Origin: Methylotenera_A sp044228245
Lineage (GTDB): Bacteria > Pseudomonadota > Gammaproteobacteria > Burkholderiales > Methylophilaceae
Direction of reading: 5' to 3'
NCBI GenBank assembly: GCA_044228245.1
Contig: JBGAVG010000003.1
Span: 124,001-188,000 of the forward strand
Length of the DNA: 64,000 nt
The notes under the pieces were generated by a model that was not told the origin of the DNA, searched no databases, and saw only the letters and a list, made by a program, of their open reading frames with translations. The translations under genes were made by a program, and so were the position numbers. Below are positions 35,166 through 42,984 of the stretch, one piece after another. Every line of letters starts with the position of its first letter. The first letter of the stretch is position 1.

Positions 35166-35804
35166 ATGTCAGACAGCCAAATTGACAAAAACAGCACGTT
35201 ATCATTCCACCCTCCTTCAGCGGTCGATTTAGAAAAGCGGCAATTTTTAATCACTGCAACCGCCTGTACCGGCGCAGTTGGTGCGGCGGCCGTCGCAGTG
35301 CCGTTTGTGGGCAGCATGCTGCCTAGCGAGCGCGCGAAGGCAGCGGGCGCGCCGGTTGAGGTGGATATCAGCAAAATTGAGCCTGGTACCATTATAACGG
35401 CGGAATGGCGCGGTAAACCAGTCTGGATTATTAAGCGTACTGATGCGATGACGGCAGATCTCGCTAAGCTTAATGATCAGCTTTCCGATCCGAACAGTGA
35501 GGTTGTTTCGCAACAGCCCGGTTATTGTAAAAACTCGCATCGCTCAATCAAGGAAAACATTTCCGTGGTGGTGGGTATCTGTACGCACTTGGGCTGCTCG
35601 CCTACCACCAAACTACAGGCAGGCGGTGATATGGGCGAAAACTGGACAGGCGGCTTCTTCTGTCCGTGTCATGGTTCTAAATTTGACCTCGCCGGGCGTG
35701 TGTTTAAAGGTTCGCCGGCGCCGACTAATCTGGTAGTGCCTCCGCACCAATATTTAACTGACACCACCTTGTTGATTGGTGTAGATGCAAAGGCGGAGGC
35801 GTAA
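35166..35804 (+). CDS. petA: PetA, ubiquinol-cytochrome c reductase Rieske iron-sulfur subunit
   Basis: Carries the [2Fe-2S] cluster that takes the first electron from ubiquinol in complex III. Cluster ligands are C139 and H141 in CTHLGC and C166 and H169 in CPCHGS, with a disulfide C144-C168; 212 residues. The N-terminal export signal reads EKRQFLITATA: the twin-arginine pair is Lys-Arg (residues 24-25) instead of Arg-Arg. It starts the petABC operon, preceded by a promoter and FNR box. Confidence 0.97.
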   Translation: MSDSQIDKNSTLSFHPPSAVDLEKRQFLITATACTGAVGAAAVAVPFVGSMLPSERAKAAGAPVEVDISKIEPGTIITAEWRGKPVWIIKRTDAMTADLAKLNDQLSDPNSEVVSQQPGYCKNSHRSIKENISVVVGICTHLGCSPTTKLQAGGDMGENWTGGFFCPCHGSKFDLAGRVFKGSPAPTNLVVPPHQYLTDTTLLIGVDAKAEA

Positions 35805-35807
35805 ATC

Positions 35808-37103
35808 ATGGCAGATAGACAAGCACAAACTAAGGGTTGTTTGGGTTGCGCGATGGAGTGGATTGATGCGCGTTTTCCATTGACCAGCAATATCAAAAAT
35901 CATCTGACCGAATATTACGCGCCAAAAAATTTCAATTTCTGGTACTTTTTTGGCTCTCTCGCCATGCTGGTATTGGTGTTGCAGATTTTGACCGGCATCT
36001 TTTTGACGATGCACTACAAGCCGGATGCTGAGTTGGCGTTTGCATCGGTCGAGTACATCATGCGTGACGTGTTTGGCGGTAATATCATTCGCTATATGCA
36101 TTCCACAGGCGCATCCATGTTTTTTGTTGTGGTGTATCTGCATATGTTCCGTGGCGTCATTTACGGCTCGTATCGTAATCCGCGCGAGCTGATCTGGCTG
36201 TTTGGTGTAGCGATTTTCCTGTGTCTGATGGGCGAGGCCTTCTTCGGCTACCTGCTGCCTTGGGGGCAAATGTCCTACTGGGGTGCGCAGGTGATTGTTA
36301 ATCTGTTTAGCGCGATCCCATTCATTGGGCCGGATTTGTCCGAGTGGCTGCGTGGCGATTATCTGGTATCGGATGCAACATTGAATCGTTTCTTTGCGTT
36401 CCATGTGATCGCGTTGCCGCTGGTGTTGCTGGGCTTGGTGGTGGTGCACCTGATTGCCTTGCATGAGGTAGGCTCCAACAATCCGGACGGCGTGGAAATT
36501 AAAGCCAAAAAAGACAAAAAAACAGGTATTCCGCTGGATGGCATCCCGTTTCATCCCTACTACACCGTGAAAGACCTGGTGGGCGTGGCGGTATTCCTGA
36601 TCGTGTTCGCGGCCATCATTTTCTTTGCGCCAGAGATGGGCGGCTATTTCCTGGAGGCGAACAATTTCGTTCCTGCCGATCCGCTTAAAACACCAGCTCA
36701 TATTGCGCCTGTCTGGTACTTTACGCCGTATTATTCAATATTGCGTGCCGTACCGCCGGTGCTGAACTCGCAGTTCCCTGGCGTGGCAGCGATGGGCTTG
36801 TCGGTGGTTGCATTCGCGTTCCTGCCTTGGCTCGACAAAAGTCCGGTGAAGTCTATCCGTTATCGCGGAAACCTTTACAAGCGCTGGTTAGCGGCCTTCG
36901 TGGTGAGCTTTTTGGTGCTGGGTTATTTGGGTACCGTGCCGTCGAATGTATGGGGACAGTTCGGCAGCTGGCTGGGTGGTGCAGACCGTGCTACCGTAGT
37001 TGCGCGCATATTTACCATCATTTACTTCTTATTTTTCATCCTGATGCCTTGGTACACTGCGAAAGACAAAACCAAGCCAGTACCGGAAAGGGTGACGTAC
37101 TAA
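35808..37103 (+). CDS. petB: PetB, cytochrome b of the bc1 complex
   Basis: Integral membrane subunit holding both b haems and the quinone sites. Haem ligands are H98, H112, H199 and H214. The quinol-oxidation motif is PVWY (301-304) instead of PEWY, a variant known from beta- and gammaproteobacteria. The 431-residue full-length (non-split) form has eight or more helices. An unusual N-terminal segment carries two cysteines (C11, C14, GCLGC). It lies 3 bp after petA. Confidence 0.97.
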   Translation: MADRQAQTKGCLGCAMEWIDARFPLTSNIKNHLTEYYAPKNFNFWYFFGSLAMLVLVLQILTGIFLTMHYKPDAELAFASVEYIMRDVFGGNIIRYMHSTGASMFFVVVYLHMFRGVIYGSYRNPRELIWLFGVAIFLCLMGEAFFGYLLPWGQMSYWGAQVIVNLFSAIPFIGPDLSEWLRGDYLVSDATLNRFFAFHVIALPLVLLGLVVVHLIALHEVGSNNPDGVEIKAKKDKKTGIPLDGIPFHPYYTVKDLVGVAVFLIVFAAIIFFAPEMGGYFLEANNFVPADPLKTPAHIAPVWYFTPYYSILRAVPPVLNSQFPGVAAMGLSVVAFAFLPWLDKSPVKSIRYRGNLYKRWLAAFVVSFLVLGYLGTVPSNVWGQFGSWLGGADRATVVARIFTIIYFLFFILMPWYTAKDKTKPVPERVTY

Positions 37104-37108
37104 ATATT

Positions 37109-37801
37109 ATGAAAAAACTATTATTAAGTCTGGTGTTTTTGCCATTAATTGCGTTTGCTTCTGAAGCTGAAATTACCGTTGCTGCACCGATCGATCCTAG
37201 CGATCAGGCATCGTTGCAGCGTGGTGCGCGCACGTTTGTGAACAATTGCCTCAATTGCCACAGCGCCAACTACATGCGCTATAACCGTCTGCAGGACATT
37301 GGTCTGACCGAAAAGCAAATTAAAGACAATTTGCTGTTTGCGGGTGAAAAAGTAGGTGACACCATGAAGGTGGCGATGAATCCGAAAGACGCCAAAAAGT
37401 GGTTCGGTGTCGCACCGCCTGATTTGTCGGTAGCCGTCCGCGCGCGTGGCGCGGACTGGATGTATGCCTATCTGCGTGGTTTTTATCGTGATGACACGAC
37501 GCCATCCGGCTGGAACAATATCGTGTTCGATAAAGTTGCCATGCCGCATGTGCTGTATGAGTTGCAAGGCGAACAAGTGTTGAATCATGAAACGCATCAA
37601 TTGGAAGTGACCAAGCCCGGCAGGATGAATCCTGAAGAATATGATGCTTTTGTTGCCGATCTGACTAACTATATGGCATTCATGGCGGAGCCTGCCAAGC
37701 AGCAGCGCCAATGGATTGGGCTGTGGGTGCTGTTGTTCCTGGGCGTACTGCTGGTGCTGACGATCAAGCTCAAAAAAGCATACTGGAAAGATATTAAATA
37801 G
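37109..37801 (+). CDS. petC: PetC, cytochrome c1
   Basis: Passes electrons from the Rieske centre to soluble cytochrome c. The 230-residue protein has a signal peptide (MKKLLLSLVFLPLIAFA), the haem site CLNCHS, the Met ligand region near MPHV and a C-terminal anchor helix (WIGLWVLLFLGVLLVLTI). The true start is ATG37109, 5 bp after petB; a longer frame inside petB is an extension without support. Confidence 0.96.
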   Translation: MKKLLLSLVFLPLIAFASEAEITVAAPIDPSDQASLQRGARTFVNNCLNCHSANYMRYNRLQDIGLTEKQIKDNLLFAGEKVGDTMKVAMNPKDAKKWFGVAPPDLSVAVRARGADWMYAYLRGFYRDDTTPSGWNNIVFDKVAMPHVLYELQGEQVLNHETHQLEVTKPGRMNPEEYDAFVADLTNYMAFMAEPAKQQRQWIGLWVLLFLGVLLVLTIKLKKAYWKDIK

Positions 37802-37855
37802 AAATCTACTTAATAGTCATTAAATGCATTTCTAATTTAAAAGAGAATAACGATT

Positions 37856-38455
37856 ATGATGAAACTTTACTCTGGATCAGTCGATCCTTATAGCCATCGC
37901 TGCCGAATTGTGCTGTTTGAAAAAGGCATGGATTTTGAGGTGATCGATGTAGATCTTGCCAATAAAGCCGAAGATTTGGCGGTGCTGAATCCTTATGGTG
38001 CGGTGCCTGTGCTGGTGGAGCGCGATCTGGTGCTGTCTGAGGCCAATATCATTAATGAATATATTGATGAACGTTTTCCGCATCCGCAGTTGATGCCGGC
38101 CGATCCCGTCATGCGCGCGCGCGCAAGATTGTTTTTGTATAACTTTGAAAAGGATCTGTTTGATCACATCAAAGACATTGAATCTGGCGATGATGAAAAA
38201 GCTGACAAGGCGCGCAAAACCATACGCGATAATTTAACGCAGATCGTGCCTATTTTTAGTAAGCAAAACTATTTGTTGGGTGATGAATATTCGATGCTGG
38301 ATGTCGCCGTAACGCCGTTGTTGTGGCGTTTGGGTCATTATGGCATCGACCTGCCCAATCAGGCCGCGCCTTTGTTGAAATACGCTGAACGCCTGTTTTC
38401 TCGCCCGCTTTACGCGGATGCAATGACGCCTTCAGAAAAGGCCATGCGAAAGTAG
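37856..38455 (+). CDS. sspA: SspA, stringent starvation protein A
   Basis: Glutathione-S-transferase-fold protein that binds RNA polymerase and changes promoter choice in starvation and acid stress; it has no GST activity in E. coli. The 199-residue sequence shows SGSVDPYSHRCRIVLFEKGM and the proline-rich NPYGAVPVLVERD loop. Two adjacent ATGs (37856, 37859) are possible starts. It is followed closely by sspB. Confidence 0.94.
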   Translation: MMKLYSGSVDPYSHRCRIVLFEKGMDFEVIDVDLANKAEDLAVLNPYGAVPVLVERDLVLSEANIINEYIDERFPHPQLMPADPVMRARARLFLYNFEKDLFDHIKDIESGDDEKADKARKTIRDNLTQIVPIFSKQNYLLGDEYSMLDVAVTPLLWRLGHYGIDLPNQAAPLLKYAERLFSRPLYADAMTPSEKAMRK

Positions 38456-38464
38456 CTTTTTGGA

Positions 38465-38905
38465 ATGAGTGGACTTATTCCTACCAAGCCCTATATGGTG
38501 CGCGCTATTCACGAATGGTGTGTGGATAATGGCTTAACACCTCACCTGTTGGTTGCTGTAAATTCGCAGACGCGGGTGCCGATGGCTTATGTAAAAGAAG
38601 GTGAGATTGTGCTGAATCTTAATTATTCGGCCACCAAAGATTTGCACATAGACAATGATGCGATCGTGTTTTCTGCGCGTTTTGGCGGAATTTCTCAAAA
38701 CTTGTATGTGCCGATGAGTGCTGTAAAAGGAGTTTTTGCGCGCGAAAATGGCCAGGGCATGTTTTTTGAAACAGGTGCGCAGGCTGATGCTGATGAAACT
38801 GATGCAAATGCTAAGTCGGTGACGCCTCCTTCAGAGGTCGGGACTGGGGCGACAGATGATAAAACGCCTGCAAAAAAGAAACCAAACTTAACGATAGTAA
38901 AGTAA
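38465..38905 (+). CDS. sspB: SspB, ClpXP specificity factor
   Basis: Adaptor that delivers ssrA-tagged proteins to ClpXP. The 146-residue product has the conserved core (KPYMVRAIHEWCVDNGLTPH; FSARFGGISQNLYVP) and an acidic flexible linker ending in KKPNLTIVK, the short motif that docks on ClpX. It is 9 bp after sspA. Confidence 0.95.
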   Translation: MSGLIPTKPYMVRAIHEWCVDNGLTPHLLVAVNSQTRVPMAYVKEGEIVLNLNYSATKDLHIDNDAIVFSARFGGISQNLYVPMSAVKGVFARENGQGMFFETGAQADADETDANAKSVTPPSEVGTGATDDKTPAKKKPNLTIVK

Positions 38906-38982
38906 CAAAATAGTAAAAATTTTCTTAAAAGGGCTAGTCGCCGATTTATAAAAAGTGATATAGTCACGCCTTCAAGAAAAAC

Positions 38983-39058
38983 GCCGGATTAGCTCAGTTG
39001 GTAGAGCAGCGCACTTGTAATGCGAAGGTCGTCAGTTCGATTCCGACATCCGGCACCA
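38983..39058 (+). tRNA. thrU: tRNA-Thr (anticodon TGT)
   Basis: Full cloverleaf: acceptor GCCGGAT/ATCCGGC, D arm AGCTCAGTTGGTAGAGC, anticodon loop CTTGTAA with TGT, T arm GTTCGATTC, and encoded ACCA end. First of four tRNAs in the E. coli order thrU-tyrU-glyT-thrT before tuf. Confidence 0.98.
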
Positions 39059-39199
39059 AAATTCCACTAGAATCTAGTAAGCATTCTCCAAAAACATACA
39101 TTCACAATAATTTAAATTGGCTTTTAGACAATTGTGCATGTTTGGCCCGATTTTATTTGACAGCATGTCAAAAAATACGCATAATCGCGGGTTCGGTTA

Positions 39200-39284
39200 G
39201 GAGGGGTGGCCGAGTGGTTAAAGGCGACGGACTGTAAATCCGTTCTCTCTGAGTACGCTGGTTCGAATCCAGCCCCCTCCACCA
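39200..39284 (+). tRNA. tyrU: tRNA-Tyr (anticodon GTA)
   Basis: An 85-base class II tRNA with long variable arm; acceptor GGAGGGG/CCCCTCC, anticodon loop CTGTAAA with GTA, T loop GTTCGAATC, encoded ACCA. Confidence 0.98.
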
Positions 39285-39361
39285 AATGGATATGTAACAG
39301 TAACGAACCTGCAGGCAATGGTTCTAGCGGGTATGCGGTAATTAGGTGTGCGTAACGCGAA

Positions 39362-39437
39362 GCGGGTGTAGCTCAGTTGGTAGAGCTTCAGTTTTCCAAA
39401 CTGAATGTCGCGAGTTCGAGCCTCGTCGCCCGCTCCA
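39362..39437 (+). tRNA. glyT: tRNA-Gly (anticodon TCC)
   Basis: Acceptor GCGGGTG/CGCCCGC with a T discriminator base and encoded CCA; anticodon loop TTTCCAA with TCC; D arm AGCTCAGTTGGTAGAGC. Third in the cluster. Confidence 0.98.
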
Positions 39438-39474
39438 GCTATTGCGCTTGTTAGGCATTTGATTTGCAGTAAGA

Positions 39475-39549
<75 letters not shown>

Positions 39550-39583
39550 GAAACGGTGCTGATTTAAAAAGCGGTGTAGTGTT

Positions 39584-39611
39584 AAAGTTTTATTAAGTTA
39601 AATAAAACTTT
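39584..39611 (+). promoter_or_regulatory. Hairpin in the tRNA-tuf leader
   Basis: AAAGTTTTATT pairs perfectly with AATAAAACTTT around a six-base loop. Only a short T run is available, so it may be a processing or attenuation hairpin rather than a full terminator. Confidence 0.45.
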
Positions 39612-39711
39612 TAGAAGTGGTACTTATTGGCCAATTAGTATTGGCAAAGCTAAAAATTAAGTTAATAAAATTTTATTAAATTTTTTATAAAGATTACGTA
39701 AAGGATTAAAA

Positions 39712-40902
39712 ATGGCAAAAGGCAAATTCGAACGTACCAAGCCGCACGTGAACGTGGGCACGATTGGACACGTGGATCATGGCAAGACGACATTAACGGC
39801 AGCGATCACCACCATTCTGTCAAAGAAATACGGCGGCGAAGCCAAGGCGTATGACCAGATTGACGCGGCGCCAGAAGAAAAAGCGCGCGGCATCACCATC
39901 AACACCGCCCACGTGGAATATGAGACAGCCACCCGTCACTACGCCCACGTTGACTGTCCAGGCCACGCCGACTATGTGAAGAACATGATTACCGGCGCTG
40001 CGCAAATGGACGGCGCCATCCTGGTATGTTCTGCTGCTGACGGCCCAATGCCGCAAACCCGTGAACACATCCTGTTAGCGCGTCAAGTAGGCGTGCCATA
40101 CATCGTCGTATTCCTGAACAAAGCCGACATGGTGGACGACAAAGAGCTGCTCGAACTCGTTGAAATGGAAGTGCGTGAACTCTTAAGCAAATACGACTTC
40201 CCGGGCGACGACACCCCGATCGTCATCGGCTCAGCCAAACTTGCATTAGAAGGTGACCAGTCAGAATACGGCGAACCTTCCATCTTCCGTCTGGCAGACG
40301 CGCTGGACAGCTACATCCCGATGCCGGAACGTGCTATTGACGGTACCTTCCTGATGCCGGTAGAAGACGTATTCTCCATCTCTGGCCGTGGTACCGTGGT
40401 GACTGGCCGTATTGAGCGCGGCATTGTAAAAGTCGGTGACGAAATCGAAATCGTTGGCATCAAGCCAACCCTCAAAACCACCTGTACCGGTGTGGAAATG
40501 TTCCGCAAACTGCTCGACCAAGGCCAAGCCGGCGACAACGTCGGTGTACTGCTGCGCGGTACCAAACGTGAAGAAGTGGAGCGCGGTCAAGTATTGGCCA
40601 AATCCGGCTCTATCAAACCACACACCAAATTCACGGCAGAAATCTACGTGCTGGGTAAAGACGAAGGTGGCCGTCATACGCCATTCTTCCAAGGCTACCG
40701 CCCGCAATTCTACTTCCGTACCACAGACGTGACCGGTGCAGTTGAATTGCCAGCAGGTACCGAAATGGTGATGCCGGGCGACAACGTCTCCATCACCGTG
40801 ACCCTGATCGCCCCGATCGCGATGGAAGAAGGCTTACGCTTTGCGATTCGTGAAGGTGGCCGTACCGTCGGTGCCGGTGTGGTCGCTAAGATTATTGAAT
40901 AG
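39712..40902 (+). CDS. tuf: EF-Tu, elongation factor Tu
   Basis: GTPase delivering aminoacyl-tRNA to the ribosome. The 396-residue protein has G1 GHVDHGKT, G3 DCPGHADY and G4 NKADM. Codon use is strongly biased to C-ending codons relative to neighbours, as expected for the most abundant protein. It follows the four tRNAs (tufB-type context) but is followed directly by rpsJ (tufA-type context), so this single copy combines both usual tuf surroundings. Confidence 0.99.
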   Translation: MAKGKFERTKPHVNVGTIGHVDHGKTTLTAAITTILSKKYGGEAKAYDQIDAAPEEKARGITINTAHVEYETATRHYAHVDCPGHADYVKNMITGAAQMDGAILVCSAADGPMPQTREHILLARQVGVPYIVVFLNKADMVDDKELLELVEMEVRELLSKYDFPGDDTPIVIGSAKLALEGDQSEYGEPSIFRLADALDSYIPMPERAIDGTFLMPVEDVFSISGRGTVVTGRIERGIVKVGDEIEIVGIKPTLKTTCTGVEMFRKLLDQGQAGDNVGVLLRGTKREEVERGQVLAKSGSIKPHTKFTAEIYVLGKDEGGRHTPFFQGYRPQFYFRTTDVTGAVELPAGTEMVMPGDNVSITVTLIAPIAMEEGLRFAIREGGRTVGAGVVAKIIE

Positions 40903-40914
40903 TAATTAAAATAG

Positions 40915-40940
40915 ACGGCAGGCTTAAAGTCTGCCGTTTC
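40915..40940 (+). terminator. Hairpin after tuf (possible partial terminator)
   Basis: ACGGCAG pairs with CTGCCGT between tuf and rpsJ, followed by TTCGCTCTTT, not a clean T tract. Likely partial termination or mRNA 3'-end protection that lowers rpsJ expression relative to tuf. Confidence 0.5.
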
Positions 40941-40960
40941 GCTCTTTAAAGGAAAAGTAA

Positions 40961-41269
40961 ATGGCAGCTCAAAAAATTCGTATTCGCTTGAAAGCATTTG
41001 ATTATCGCTTGATCGATCAATCTGCTCAAGAGATTGTAGAAACAGCAAAGCGTACAGGCGCAGTAGTTAAAGGTCCGGTGCCATTGCCAACACGTATTGA
41101 ACGTTTTGATATTTTGCGGTCACCGCACGTGAACAAGACATCGCGCGACCAGTTTGAGATTCGTACGCACCAACGTTTGATGGATATCGTTGATCCAACT
41201 GATAAAACAGTGGATGCTTTAATGAAGCTGGATTTGCCAGCAGGCGTGGATGTCGAGATTAAGTTGTAA
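40961..41269 (+). CDS. rpsJ: Ribosomal protein S10 (NusE)
   Basis: A 102-residue S10 with KIRIRLKAFDYRLID at the start and the loop PLPTRIERFDILRSPHVNK. Besides its 30S role it links NusG to the ribosome and takes part in antitermination. It is 58 bp after tuf and separated from rplC by a promoter and leader, so here it probably belongs to the tuf transcript more than to the S10 operon proper. Confidence 0.98.
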   Translation: MAAQKIRIRLKAFDYRLIDQSAQEIVETAKRTGAVVKGPVPLPTRIERFDILRSPHVNKTSRDQFEIRTHQRLMDIVDPTDKTVDALMKLDLPAGVDVEIKL

Positions 41270-41277
41270 TTAAGTTG

Positions 41278-41306
41278 TTGTAAAAAAATTGTGAGTTCGG
41301 TATAAT
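41278..41306 (+). promoter_or_regulatory. Sigma-70 promoter of the rplC (S10) operon
   Basis: TTGTAA, a 17-bp spacer and a perfect TATAAT lie in the rpsJ-rplC gap. Predicted start is near 41313. Confidence 0.8.
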
Positions 41307-41322
41307 CCGCGCTCTTTCATAG

Positions 41323-41350
41323 AAGTCGGTCAATTGTAATCGACTTTTTT
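41323..41350 (+). terminator. Leader terminator/attenuator before rplC
   Basis: AAGTCG pairs with CGACTT across a 12-base loop and runs into TTTTTT, between the predicted start site and the rplC ribosome site. It has the position of an attenuator for ribosomal-protein feedback. Confidence 0.6.
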
Positions 41351-41372
41351 AACTAAAAATAAGGATACGATC

Positions 41373-42032
41373 ATGAGCTTAGGGCTTATTGGTCGCAAGG
41401 TGGGCATGACCCGCGTGTTTACTGAAGATGGCGCAAGCATCCCGGTAACCGTGCTGGAAGTCGTGCCTAACCGTGTGACACAGATCAAGACTGTCGCGAG
41501 CGATGGCTATACAGGCCTTCAGGTTGCTCACGGCGAACGTCGTGCTAGCCGCATCAATAAAGCGCTTACTGGGCATTATGCCAAAGCGGGCGTTGCTGCA
41601 GGTGCTGGCATCAAAGAATTCAGTGTTTCTGCTGATGTGCTGAGCAACTACCAAGTTGGAGGCAATGTCACAGTGGAAATTTTCTCTGCAGGTCAATTGG
41701 TAGACGTGACAGGCACCTCGATCGGTAAGGGTTTTGCTGGCGCCATTAAACGCCACCATTTTAGCTCTAACCGCGCATCGCATGGTAACTCGCGCTCACA
41801 TAACGTGCCTGGCTCAATCGGTATGGCGCAGGATCCGGGTCGAGTATTCCCTGGCAAACGCATGCCTGGCCATTTGGGCGATGTTAAGGTGACTACGCAG
41901 AATCTAGAAATCGTACGCGTAGATACTGAACGTAACCTGCTTTTGATCAAAGGTGCAATCCCGGGCTCTAAAGGCGGCGATGTAGTTGTGCGTCCTGCAA
42001 TTAAGGCTAAGCTCCAGAAAGTGAGGGGCTAA
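41373..42032 (+). CDS. rplC: Ribosomal protein L3
   Basis: The 219-residue L3 begins LGLIGRKVGMTRVF and contains the long loop with SHGNSRSHNVPGSIGMAQDPG that reaches the peptidyl transferase centre. First gene after the 41.3 kb promoter; AAGGA precedes the ATG. Confidence 0.98.
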   Translation: MSLGLIGRKVGMTRVFTEDGASIPVTVLEVVPNRVTQIKTVASDGYTGLQVAHGERRASRINKALTGHYAKAGVAAGAGIKEFSVSADVLSNYQVGGNVTVEIFSAGQLVDVTGTSIGKGFAGAIKRHHFSSNRASHGNSRSHNVPGSIGMAQDPGRVFPGKRMPGHLGDVKVTTQNLEIVRVDTERNLLLIKGAIPGSKGGDVVVRPAIKAKLQKVRG

Positions 42033-42035
42033 ATC

Positions 42036-42662
42036 ATGGAACTCAAATTAATCGATAAAAATGGTAAAGCTGCTAAAAAAGGCGTTGCCGTTTCTGATGT
42101 GACTTTTGGTCGCGCATTCAACGAAGCTTTAGTGCATCAAGTGGTTGTAGCGTACATGGCGAATGCCCGTACTGCGACACGTGCACAAAAAGGCCGTGAT
42201 AACGTAGCGCATACTACGCATAAACCATATGCACAAAAGGGCACTGGTAATGCACGTGCCGGTATGACGTCAAGCCCGATCTGGCGTGGAGGCGGTCGCG
42301 CTTTCCCCAATAGTCCAAATGAAAATTTCAGCCATAAAGTAAACCGTAAGGCTTACCGTGCCGGTATGCAAACGATTCTATCTGAACTGGTGCGTCAAGA
42401 GCGTATTGCCGTGGTGGAAGAGTTTAAGGTGGAAACACCAAAAACCAAGCAGTTTGTAGAAAAAATCAATGGCTTGGGTTATGCGGATGGCGTGTTGTTG
42501 TTGACAGATGGATTTGACGAGAATTTGTATCTTTCTTCACGCAACTTGACCAATGTGATGGTAGTGGAAGCGCAATATGCGGACCCAGTGAGTCTGGTGC
42601 GTTTCCCAAAAGTGCTGGCAACTGCTGGTGCGGTGAAGAAACTTGAGGAGATGTTAGCATGA
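42036..42662 (+). CDS. rplD: Ribosomal protein L4
   Basis: The 208-residue L4 has the exit-tunnel loop (KPYAQKGTGNARAGMTSSPIWRGGG). In E. coli, L4 also represses the S10 operon through its leader, which is relevant to the attenuator before rplC. It overlaps rplW by 4 bp. Confidence 0.98.
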   Translation: MELKLIDKNGKAAKKGVAVSDVTFGRAFNEALVHQVVVAYMANARTATRAQKGRDNVAHTTHKPYAQKGTGNARAGMTSSPIWRGGGRAFPNSPNENFSHKVNRKAYRAGMQTILSELVRQERIAVVEEFKVETPKTKQFVEKINGLGYADGVLLLTDGFDENLYLSSRNLTNVMVVEAQYADPVSLVRFPKVLATAGAVKKLEEMLA

Positions 42663-42973
42663 TGAGCGCTATTACTAAGACTCAAGATCGTTTGCTGCAG
42701 GTTATTCTTGCGCCGCAAATTACTGAAAAAGCAACGCACATTGCTGACAAACATCAGCAAATCGCTTTCAAAGTGCGTACCGATGCAACCAAGCCTGAAA
42801 TCAAGGCGGCTGTTGAGCTGGTCTTTAAGGTGGAAGTGGAGTCGGTTGCCGTGATAAATGTTGGCGGTAAAACCAAACGTGCTGGCCGCAGTATGGGCAA
42901 GCGTAGCGACTGGAAAAAAGCGTATGTCAGCTTGAAACCAGGTCAAGAAATTAACTTCGCAGCGGGCGAATAA
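42659..42973 (+). CDS. rplW: Ribosomal protein L23
   Basis: A 104-residue L23 (LLQVILAPQITEKAT start; SVAVINVGGKTKR loop) located at the tunnel exit, where trigger factor and SRP dock. Two adjacent ATGs are possible; the first overlaps the rplD stop. Confidence 0.97.
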   Translation: MMSAITKTQDRLLQVILAPQITEKATHIADKHQQIAFKVRTDATKPEIKAAVELVFKVEVESVAVINVGGKTKRAGRSMGKRSDWKKAYVSLKPGQEINFAAGE

Positions 42974-42984
42974 GGAGAGAAGAC

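Noticed and set aside
35754..36701. 315-codon minus-strand open frame
   Set aside because: Lies opposite petA/petB, rich in His/Gln from the complement of membrane-protein codons, no recognisable domain; a shadow of petB.
36827..37108. Upstream extension of petC into petB
   Set aside because: The signal peptide begins at ATG37109; the extension overlaps petB in another frame.
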